Shown here one piece after another: positions 32,958 to 43,700 of a stretch of 64,000 nt of DNA (position 1 is its first letter; the number at the start of each line of letters is the position of its first letter). A program made the translations under genes and the position numbers. Under the pieces are notes generated by a model. It was given only the letters and a program-made list of their open reading frames with translations, was not told where the DNA came from and ran no database searches. The stretch comes from Blattamonas nauphoetae (lineage: Eukaryota > Preaxostyla > Oxymonadida), in the NCBI GenBank assembly GCA_033064195.1, contig JARBJD010000039.1, forward strand, positions 248,001 through 312,000. Reading direction: 5' to 3'.

Positions 32958-33956
32958 TCACGCTTGTGACGAGGATGTAGTAATTCTTAGACATTCTGCC
33001 GATATTATGTTGATGAGTTCACATATTATAATGTTGAGTTTGGTCGTGGGTAGATTGTGTTCGTTTGGAACATGGATAAAGCATGAGAACGCTTGTTTCT
33101 CGGTCTGTTGGAGAGAAAAACGAAGCGAATGGAAAAAGAGCCAATTGCAGAGATAGGTTCCGCAGTCGGTTGATGGGAGAATTGTGACATTTTCGATTTG
33201 ATCAGGTAAGACCAAGTTCGGGAATTGAGTAGGAATCGATGAACTCACAGGCAGAATTGGACCACAGTAAGCTTGTGTATGAGATCCCAGACGGATTGGA
33301 AACTCAGCTTCTGGAGACAACAAAGATGGGTGATTTTAGAAGCATAGAGAGGAGATACCGTTTCTTGCAAGTGTCTCGAAGTGTACACAATCAGTGAGGG
33401 CATCGTAAAGTCCCATGTGAATAAATAAAACCACTGGTGATGGCGTTTTTTGTGGGCGATGGTCTTCACGCAGAAGGTCGGTTGAAGAGCAGAATTAGGA
33501 CACTAAGACAAACATTCATATATGAAATTCGTGTTTTGAGATTCTGTTTCAGGCATCATCGAGAATGCTATGCCGTTCAGAGCCTCATCAAGTGATGGGA
33601 CAGAACATTCTGCTTCTTGAAAGATATGGAGGAGATCTGCCAGCCTGGATTGAATGGTCAGAAACAAAAGACTGAAAAAAAGGAATGGCTGTACGAATGG
33701 TACGGTACGACGGGAATGACATGGACAGATGAGAGAGACCAATTCTCAATGGTTAAATGACGACAAGAATGAATAAAAACCATAAAATGACTTACGGGAT
33801 TCACGAATTGTTTATGATCAAGGTATTCCACAAATTGTCGAGCAAAGATTTCGGTTGGGTTTGTCTTCAAACCTCCAGACATAACAACAGGAAACTCAGA
33901 CCTTGAAAAGCTCCAAAGCCGGTGAGATTGACGTTAACAATCGGGTGCGACTGCAT
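32958..33956 (-). CDS. pyroglutamyl-peptidase I (cysteine peptidase C15), five exons
   Basis: Assembled by eye: 33956-33902, 33872-33796, about 3369x-33514, 33434-33359 and 33310-32958. Introns are 29, about 100, 79 and 48 nt; phases agree except at the second junction, where the acceptor is unresolved. The N-terminus reads VNLTGFGAFQ then GLKTNPTEIF across the first intron, the TGFGPFG..NP signature. Later blocks are LVLFIHMG (family: IHVG), HFETLARNE (catalytic Glu), TDCGTYLCNW (catalytic Cys) and FSCFIHVP (catalytic His). All three catalytic residues are therefore present. The enzyme removes N-terminal pyroglutamate from peptides in the cytosol. No single open frame spans it. It shares a 67-bp divergent promoter with the ASH-domain gene. 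Confidence 0.85.
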
Positions 33957-34023
33957 GGAACCGGATGAAGTGATCGGGATTCGATCGTCCCATCAAGATT
34001 CATTTTCTTACTGACATTCCGTT
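33957..34023. promoter_or_regulatory. 67-bp bidirectional promoter region
   Basis: Only 67 bp separate the proposed ATG of the pyroglutamyl-peptidase (minus) from the proposed ATG of the ASH-domain gene (plus). If both starts are right, both promoters and 5' UTRs are compressed into this stretch. No TATA-like box is evident. Confidence 0.5.
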
Positions 34024-36615
34024 ATGACCCTCCCGGGTTCATCCATTCCCTCCCTGACACACATCAGTATTCTACCCACTCCTATTGTATATCAGGTGTG
34101 ATCTGATGATTTGAGTAAACCGATATCACAGTTTGATTCGATCGAGACTTCTGTCTCGCATAAGATTCAACTAATCAATGCAGGGAGCCACTCCGTTACA
34201 GTGCAATTTATCCTTCCGAAAACAATGGAAATCAAGATTTTCGCGCATCATCGAGTTTGCATTCACCTTCATTCATTGTCTCTTTACACCTGTTCCATCC
34301 TTTGATACTCCATTTTTTTCAGATCAGTATCCCAGGAAATGAATCATTTATCTTTGACACGAGTTTCTTTCCTCAACAATATCAACAACACGCTGATGAG
34401 TTGATTCTGAAATGTGGTGATGAAGTGTGTTCGCTCTGTGACATATCCACGGCTCTCTTAAACTTTATTTAGACAAAAACCATTCCAGTTTTTGGATACC
34501 CCTTATATAAGGGAATCCTTCTCCCACCAGTCATTTCTTTTGATAATTGTCAGATTGGAAGCGTGTTTGTCTTTTTCACACTTTTCATTCGTTAGATACA
34601 CTCGCAAGTTCATTTTTGATCCTCTTGATGGTCTTTCATTTGATTTTATTGTCGACACGCCCGATCTTCATCGTTCTGTCACAATCTCCCATCATCAAGG
34701 TTTCTTGTCATCTTCCTCTTCAGCTCTCTCATTCATTTTTCTTCTCATTCCAGGAACCATCTCTGAAGTGGATCCTTTTGAGTTCACTCTCACTTTCAAT
34801 TGCCTTTCGTCATTTTTCTCATCTCCCACCAACACAAATCTCGGAAAGTTAACTTTGCGAGGGAACGGAATCCGGACACGAACAGTTGCTGTGGAATGCG
34901 TTTTCAAAGATGCTGATTTGGATGAAAAGACGATCAAGGAGAAGTTCGGAAAAATGACGATTTTTGCGATCCCAACATTGATGCGGCAAGCTAAGAGGAA
35001 TGGTACATCACTGAAACGGAATTCAAAGTCAGGGACGCATAGTTCCTTCTCCTCATTGACCAGTTCAACTGGATCCTCATATGGAGAATCATTCTCTCTG
35101 TCAATGTCAATTTCAGATGATATATCACGAGATGGACAAACTAGATCATCCTCTCGTGTCGGAAATTCTGGAAAACTGACTGAGTTTCCTTCAAGTCTCT
35201 CCTCATCACATCATTCTTCACTCCCAACCTCTATCTCTTCTTCCTTTCGCTTCCCTGGTCATATGAGATTAACTTCAAAAGACCCGCAAGAAAAAACATT
35301 GGAAAAAAGAAAGGGACGCAGGAAAGGACGACATAGAAGATCACATCGACACAAGAAAGGCAAACTCTCACCTCCACCCTCACCGCCTCCAACCACGTTT
35401 TCAGAATCACTAACTGAGTCAACGTCGTTTTCAATGTCTTCTTTGCCTGATTCGTATTTTATGTCGTGGTCCTCTAACCAGTTTTCTTCATCCTTCGAAT
35501 CGTCATTCGTGTCTCGAGAGTGGGAAGGGAGGACAGAATCAAACAGTGGATCGGATTGGACGTCATCGGGACGAATTTCTGATTCATTAGGGCCTGTAAC
35601 GACAACAGAATCGTCAAAATCAACAACAACAAAAAGCGTGAGCCAAAAAGAAAAATCGGTCGTTCATTCACCCACAACGATGTCAAATTCACCGCAAGAG
35701 ACGACACAGACTTCTTCAACAAACAAACCAACCTCAGCAAGCTCGTCAACACCAAAATCAACAACCATTGTGAAGGACTCACAAAAACCAACTCAACTCG
35801 AAAAACAGAGGACAGTTCCAAACATCATTCCTATTTCACTTCCTCTTGTGTCGATGCGGACCACAAATACTCCATCATTATCACTCTCAACGACACAAAC
35901 ACCTACCACATCCTCATCCGCTCTTTCCTCCCTCCTCACCCTCAGCTCAACCATGTCCGACCGAAATTGGCTCTCTCTCGATTCTATGTCTCGGCAGTAC
36001 GACACATCAAGCTATACCACAACCACAAACTCGTCATCTGACCGCTCTTTCGCTTCTCATCCTCCAAACAAAACCATCCCTCAAATCACACAACCAGGCA
36101 TCCCCCGCCAAGAAAAAGACCTTCGGCACCGAAAAAATCGACAATGGGACGATCATCCGCCCGCCCAGTTCGATTTTTGTGTCCACGCTGCCTGGGAGAC
36201 TCAAACAACGTCAGAAGGGCAAAAACGATCCTCATTTCGGGAAGGATTTGACAGATCCAAAACAATTATCCTTCATGTTTTGAATTTCAGTAGGTTTGAT
36301 GATTGGGGGAGGGTTGAGCACATCATGCAGAAATATGGGCGAATTACGAACATGAAGGACGAACTAGGGGATGAAGAAAAGGGACGGGTCGAAGAAGAAA
36401 GGCGGAAAAAGGAGCTTGAGAGGTGGGAAGAGGAGGAAAAGCAGACACTGCAAAGGTTGCTGATGGCAGGAGCGCCTCTGCCTCCAAAACGAGATAAGAA
36501 GCACAAAATCGGACCACAATCTGATCCCCGCTGGAATGGACTGATCGACATCGAGTTTGAACGAATTGAGGACGCGTGGAGAGCGTATGGAGCGGAAAGG
36601 TGGCGGGCTGATTGA
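34024..36615 (+). CDS. ASH/MSP-domain protein (flagellar type) with low-complexity middle and RRM-like tail
   Basis: Exons 34024-34095, 34132-34254, 34323-34424, 34473-34564, 34596-34699 and 34754-36615 join in phase (introns 36, 68, 48, 31 and 54 nt) to give 784 aa. The first 200 residues form two Ig-like ASH/MSP repeats: ISILPTPIVYQF, IQLINAGSHSVTVQF, ISIPGNESFIFDTSFFP, TIPVFGYPL, then ISFDNCQIGSVYTRKFIF and QGTISEVDPFEFTLTF. This layout is typical of HYDIN/CFAP-type axonemal proteins, perhaps closest to CFAP221/PCDP1. Residues about 240-640 are Ser/Thr-rich and probably disordered, with a basic patch KRKGRRKGRHRRSHRHKKGK. The C-terminus (IILHVLNFSRF...VEHIMQKYGRI...LIDIEFERIEDAWRAY) resembles a degenerate RRM. 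The 54-nt intron has no stop and is a multiple of three, so its retention would stay in frame. Confidence 0.72.
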
Positions 36616-37718
36616 TGGGTTCTTTCTTGCCATAATTCGGTGTTTATTCCTGTTTTAAGATGTTTTTCGGTTGTTTGATCACAATTTTTCCTTTTGGAGA
36701 TGTGTATCAACGTATTACCTTTCATTTTGAGTTAGATCGATCCAGGACCAAAAGTTTTTGTTGAAGCAAACAACAGAAAGAAGAGCAATCTTATGCGAAA
36801 TGGAGAAACGTAATGAACAAGGCTAGCTCTGCCTAGAAAATAAAGAAATCATTTGTTGTGTGAAGTGCTGATATGATTCTTGTTGTTCAGCCAATGCATT
36901 AGCAGGGTGGCTCAAGACGAAATGATGGTGATGTTAGACAAGGGGAGAACCACAAGCTCGAATATTCCAGCTGTGGGTGAAGATGACATTGAAAACTTTC
37001 GTTCTGGTCAGATAACTGAATGGTTTCCCTGTCAGTCGTCAGAACAGAACGAGATTGTGTGTGTGTGTGATATGAGAAGCGAGTGGGTGTTTGTCGAGAA
37101 CGAAGATATCACAAGTTCGATGACCACTCTGTGGCATGACTGTGAACCCCTTAGTTCTGAAGAACAAGGTGAGAGAAATCAAGGGTGGTTGGTGCTTCCT
37201 TCATTGTTCGATGAAGATGTTTGTCGAACTGTGACTGGAAACGAAGATCAATCAAGTGAACGAATCGATATCTGCCCTCAACCCAACGAAAGAATGAAAA
37301 GGTGACATGAATAGTTGGGTGCTGGCTTGATTTCGATTTTCGTTCGTTTGGCTTGCTTGGTGGAGGTGAGAATGATGAAAGAGTGTTATGAGGTGAGTAT
37401 TTGGGAGGTGGAGATGATCGAAGCGGTGATTTCGATTCATCATTGAAAAACAAGAAATCGCAGACAAATCCATCAAATTGCTGAATTTAGATGAGAAGTG
37501 GTGTCGTGAGATAATGTGAGATGGTGCGTCTGATTCAGTTTGACAGAAATGTTGTCGTTGTCTGGATTGTGTCAGATTGACATGAACTTCTCTGCAGTGA
37601 GACAGTTCGGAACTGTCCGGTTTGCAATGCGTGACGTGATTGCCGATTCTGATTGTTTGGAGTGATGAAATGAACCAAAACACGAGATGTTGACGATTAA
37701 TCGCAGCCGATGTCGTCT
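36616..37718. other. convergent intergenic region with one unassigned open frame
   Basis: 1.1 kb between the 3' ends of two genes. A plus-strand frame 36921-37305 (starting MMVMLDKGRTTSS, acidic, Cys/Trp-containing) could encode a protein of about 127 aa, but it matches no family I know and may be chance. Minus-strand frames are His/Ser-rich translations. I see no RNA gene or repeat. Confidence 0.3.
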
Positions 37719-40700
37719 TCAAACATCAGCGACGATCTCCTGTCGAGAAGAAGAGAACATGCTCTCCTGTTTCAGAGCATCCTCAACCTCTGCCAGTGTT
37801 GGTCGTTTCTTGGCATCGAGTGACAGACATTGAGTGATCAGTGAGACCAGATGCTCGTTCTTGATCTTGTCCATGGGCGGCTGAATACCGCTTTCCAGCT
37901 GACGTTGCGCGTTCGCTGCATCAGTCTCCCCGAAGGGAACAATACCAGTCTCGATTTCCCACAAGACGAGGCCAAGACTAAAAACTGCCCCGTGGCCTTG
38001 AGAATTGTTTGGGTTTTGGTGGAAAACCTCGGGAGCCATCCAACGAAGGCCTGTCTTTCCAGTTTCGATTGATGCGGCTCTGCTTGTCCCTTCCTTTGTC
38101 CCTCCCACTTCTGTCTCTCCTTCCGTCGTCCTCATCTTGATTTCATTGTCTTGTCCAAATAAAACCCAGTGAGGAGTGAATTGAGACAGAATCAGATGAT
38201 GTGGTGACTGATCAGCGATTGTTCGAAGGAGTCTGGCGACTTCCTGAGCGACTCTCTCCTTCTCAGAGGCAGTCATTCGTGTTCCGCTGCCGTGGAGTCT
38301 TCGGTAGAGCGTGTCGTGTGGAATGATCGTCGCAACTTTGTTCGGAGCATCGCAGTTGATGATTTCGATCGGTTTGAGCATCGCTGCAGCTGCTCGACGG
38401 TCGTTCAGATGGTTCGCGGTCTCGTTTAGTTCATGGACTTGGTCAAACTCGTTCTGGTTGGCCTTCACGAGATTAGCGGTTGTGTGTACGTCGTTAAGCG
38501 CAAAAGTGTCTGCGATTGGCATTTTGGGCGAATCTAGATCTTCCTCCATCTCGCTGAGCATTGGCTTCATCTCGTTCTTCTTCTCTTTCTGTTTCTGGCG
38601 GCGACGATAGAGAATGACAATCACGATGATGAGAATGAGGAGAAGAACACTGACTCCGATGATCAGAGGAATCAGCCAGTTCCGAATCGCAGCGAATTGT
38701 GCCTTTCGCTCGTCTGATGTGCTCAGTTTCAGGAGAATTGACTGGTTCGTTCGATGATCCTTTCCAAAGACAAGTCTGAGTCTCCATTCCAGATCCTCAC
38801 CGAGAGAAGTTAGCAAGGATTTTGTAAGTGACAGTGAAAGGTCTGTTTCATTCCAACTTGTTGTGGGTGATGTGGAAAGATCAATCAGTTTTGTGCTTTT
38901 GGCCTGACTATCGACGACAGAGAATGCCTCCATTTTGAGCCCACACGGAATCAGCAGCGATCCACCAACAACGATTGAGAACAACCCTGCTTTCTTGTTG
39001 AAAGAAGTTTTCGATGTCTCCGTGTCGAGTGTTGGGATGAAATACACTGCTTCAGACGTGATGAGCGATGATTCAAACTGGCAGTCTTCGCTTTGAGTGA
39101 TCCAAGCTGAAGGTTGATCATGCGATCCATCTCCCCCATTCACAGAACTGATAATAATCTTTCCTTCTGAACAGTGGATGTTCCTTCTGAGTGACGGGAA
39201 CGAAGAATTTCCTCCAACATTGTTCTCGAAGGTGGAAGAAATGATTGTCGTCGTGCTGTTCGAAGTGGATAGAGCGCCTTGTGAGAAATGAGAGAATTCC
39301 GACGAGTGGATGGATGCTGTTGTGTTGACAAGTTGAACAAATCCTCCTGTTGACAAACAGAGCGTGTTCTCTTCGTCTGTTTGCTGATCATCGTTTGAAT
39401 TTTGTGATTCCTGGTGACCGATGAAATGGCTCGATTGAACGAAAAGATCCTGTGTGTGTTTCGCCTCCAAAAAGACTTGAGATTTGATCGAGGTTACACG
39501 GACATCAGTCATTGATGCCGATTTAAGTGACGACAGGAAGATTGGGGTGGATGAGAACGACAGGTCTTTCAGTGTCAGAGTGTTGATTGTCAACTTGCCT
39601 CCCGAGCAGTCAACAATTCGATGAAGCTGATGAGAAGTGGGAGAGAACGTGATTGTCTGAAGAGTGAGGGTGGAATCACTGCACTTGAAGATAGGGAGTG
39701 TCTGTTCTGTTTTCACAGTAATCTCAATGGAAGACAAGTTCATGTGGCCGAGAGTGATGATGAATGCTGGTTCCGTCCTTGTGGATGTTCCGAGAACGAT
39801 TTCAAGTTCAGAAAAATGAACTGTATCTCCAGTTTCTTCAGCAAAGCTGCCATCGGCGCCCAAAATCACTTTGGCGCCTGTTGGTTTGCCAATTAGGTTT
39901 AAATCATTGGCGAGGTCAACTTTCTTGTTGAGAGTGAGTTCTTGATGAATGTGGATTGTCTCTGTTTCTTGAGTTGCAGCTCGCGTCAAGGCATATGAGA
40001 GGCTCTCACACCAAACCGAGCTGTATCCACATCGAAGCATGTCCACTCCGCCATCCGCCACTCCAACAGGCCCTCGCTGAGGACGGAGATAGAAGAGCAG
40101 AGACGCACTGAACTTGGTTACAGTGTTGACACTCCAAAGCCATTCGTCTTTCGTGCTGTCATCGTACGAGTCTTTGAAACGAGGATCGGAAACGACGATG
40201 CTGGAATCGAGGGAGGGCCCTTCCAGCCAGATGAAGTTCGGCTCAGCACCGTTGGATGAGAGAGATGGAGAATATTTGATGTTTTCCAACTTGAACACAG
40301 ATACGTCATTGAGAAGTGGGTTTGTGTCAAACGAGATGAACATGCCATCTGCGGCTCCGTTCAAACTTTGGACATTCTGAAGTGTGACATCATTCAAGAC
40401 GAGTTTCATGTTTTCATCCATCGAACTGTCGAGCACACTTCCATTTCCATTCTGACGGACGATGGAGGAGAAGGTGGTTGAGACGATGGAGAGTGAACCC
40501 GAAGAATGGACGATGAGAGAATCTGTTGAGAGTGAGATGTCTGAGATGGCGCTTGATTGAATACTTGCTTCCCCACCGTTCGAAATCGAGAAGAGAGGAG
40601 ACACGAACAGGAGTTGATCATTCGATGTGGATGCTTTTGTCGAAATTTTCACACTTGTCAGCTGTGCACTTCCTCCAGAAACGTCAAAAAGAGTATTTGA

Positions 40701-43700
40701 GATTGACGATGAAATAAGGAATTTCAGATCTTTGAGATGGATTGACGTTGAGACGAGGACAGAGAATTGAGCTGCAGCTGAAAGACTTACTGTGTTTGGT
40801 GAAGTTGAGCTTGATAGAATCAACGATCCTTTCGCGTGTGCGTCAAGTTTTGAGGTGAGGTCCAAATCTGACGCAACAAATAGCTCCTGTTTTGATTCCT
40901 TGAGGCTCGAGAAAGTTGCAGCTAATGTCTTGCATGGAAGTTGAGTCTTTCCACAGGACGAATGATCCCAGAAAGAAACATCAACTGTCTTCCGACCAGA
41001 CGAGTGTTTGAAGAGATGATATGCGAGAGGCCCTGTCAATCCCGATTCTGTCGTATCCTCTCCCCAAAACTCCTCCATTGTTGCAACTGTTTGAGTGTTC
41101 TCTTCTCCGATAAACGTTATCCAATCATCGGTAACAACCAAGTCAATGCCTCTTCCTTTCAAGAAGACCTCGTGATGACCTTGTTTTGTTCGGGTGGGAA
41201 ACGTCACGGTTGTCATGATGAGACATGAGGACGAGAAAGTTCTTTCGATGAAGATGCTTCGGCCATTCATTTCATTCCCACATTTGTTTCCAGAGAACAT
41301 CACACGATATAGTTCAATTGTTCCAGATGATGTTGAATGGATGACTGAGCCAGACCCAGCACTCGAAATGGAGGAGCACTGACAATGAGCAACGGTCAAC
41401 GAAGCGACACCACTCATTTTGATCAAACTGTCTTCTGATGTGAATGTGATCGATGACATGACGATTGGGACTGCTTCGGTGCCAGCGATGGATGTCGAAC
41501 CACCCGACAGTTGGAAGAGAGACGACGTCCGATCAGTGGAGTGGGTGAGGCTGATCCCAGTCTGAACTTCGAGCACACCACCAGTCACAACAAACAGAGG
41601 TTTGGCTGAACTCACAAGCTTCAACGTGTTGGCTCCTGTCAGAATCAGAGAACCACCAGACACAGTTCCGATAGTCATTGGGATCGATGTTGATCCATCT
41701 CCAACTGTGCACGATGACAGTGTGATCTTTCCGAGTGATGCTGCGAGAAAGCTGCTTTCAATTGTTTCTTTGAAATGAATCAGAAGAGACGAGAGCGTCA
41801 ACTCTGCACCCGACACACTTGTGACAAAAGATCCAAATTTCGAAATTGTCAACACTTTGCTGGATTCTCGTTTGAGAGACCAAACAGCAGCGGTCGATGT
41901 CAGTTTCGTCGAGAGCTCAATGTCAGTGTCCACCACAACTTCGTTCGTGTCTTTCATTACATTCATTCCTCTTTCGAGTGTCAGACACGGTGCACTCTCC
42001 ACTCCACAGAGCACATGATCCGACGACTTCCCAGAAACATGCACTGTTCCTTCCGTGTGTGGATAGAAATGAAACACCATTGGTCCAGACAGTGACGGAT
42101 TCTCAGTGTCTTCCAACCAGAACTGCTTGTGCTGATCTTCTGAAGAGGGGACGGGAAGAACGAACAATGACCAATCAGACGTCACATGATTGCCAGCAGA
42201 TGGACACGAGATGAACACTTCCAGCTCGCCTTGCGTGGTTGGTTTGGTGAAGGTGACTTCCTTCAAAAAAATGGCGTCAGCGGTGAAAGCTGCTCTGTCG
42301 ATGAAGATGCTTCGGCCTTTCTTCCCATTTCCACAGCTGCACCCAGAAAACTCAACAGATGTCAGTGAAATCTTTCCAGAAGTTGAGGATGAGAACACTG
42401 ACCCATCTGTGGACCCCGAAATCGACGAGAACTGCATGTTGGACAATTCCAGGTCAGAATCGGTCAGATCAAAGATATGGCCAGATGCGAATGACACAGA
42501 CGAAACTGAGAATGACGATGCTGTGACCGATCCAGCTGTGGCGACGAGTAGCGACGATTGTCGAGGAGAGGCAGGGCTGGAAAGGACAATCTCCGTCAAT
42601 GAAATCCTTCCTTCGCTGGAGATGAGAGGTGAATCAGCATATGCCACGAGTGTGAGATTTGAGAGGGAGAGAGAACCTGTTGAAACGATCAGGAGTGCTG
42701 TGGTTGATCCACTGTCCGTCAAAATTGATCCGTCCTTCGATTCTCCTGTGATGGACAGAGTCCGAGCTCCAATGTTGATGTCTTTTTCCGAGAATTCTCC
42801 AATTTCAACGAGAACAGCGCCCTCAAACTGAAGTCCAGTGCGAGGAACAAGATCGCGAAAAGATTGGCAACTTGATTTCGGAACCCAACAGAACGCCGCC
42901 TCCTTCCCAGTTTGGTTATTCATCAGGATTGTGTTTGCTGCGATCCAGCTTCTCTGAGGTATGCCACCAGTCCCAGCTGTTGGTTGGCTGCCTGTCGTGA
43001 GGGTGGGCGTTTGAGTGAGAAAAACATTTGCTGGATCAAAACCGGTTGTGAAATGTTGATCCCAGTCCTCATCGAATGTGATAGTTGGGGCTCCTGGCGA
43101 AGATTCTCCTCTTTCGATGATGATGTCAGAAAATATGGGAAGGGGATAAACGAGAATACTTTCTCCGTAAGGCCTTAGAGATGATTCACTGTTTGAAAGT
43201 TTGGATATAAAAAACACGCCAACAGTGATAGGTCCACGACAGAATACTGTCCACGAATCGAATCGAATTTGGTTGTACGCAAAGCGAGTCTGGATCAGGC
43301 TCGTGGCTTCTTGGTTCGGAGCATCTATTTTGAAATATGAATATGTGTGTGCTTCCCATGTCCCTTGGATAAAGATGGCTGTGGCTGTGTTTGCTTGACA
43401 GTCATTGATCGAGCAATTCGCGACTGTTGTTTCGAGCAGAAATTGGAAAAGCATTCCACCTGTTTGGCTTGTGGCCCAACAATCAGTAGTTTCAATATCA
43501 GCGATTTCTGCTCGCAGTTTGTCGAACTTGGGGTCATAACGGCCTACGTGCAACCCTCCCCCAACGTGAGCTGCAAAACAACGTCTGAATATGCATCGTT
43601 TTATTTCAGCTGAGCTTTCAGTTGTGGTTGTCATCGAATCAACGCTGAGTCCTCCTCCATGACCGGCGTCATTCTTTTCCGATCTGCAATTCACAAACAA

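Noticed and set aside
33203-33252. GTGAGT donor after GPILP in the pyroglutamyl-peptidase, with an acceptor before ACCGAGAAACAAG
   Set aside because: The in-frame stretch that would be removed contains TDCGTYLCNW with the catalytic Cys, so it is coding and not intron.
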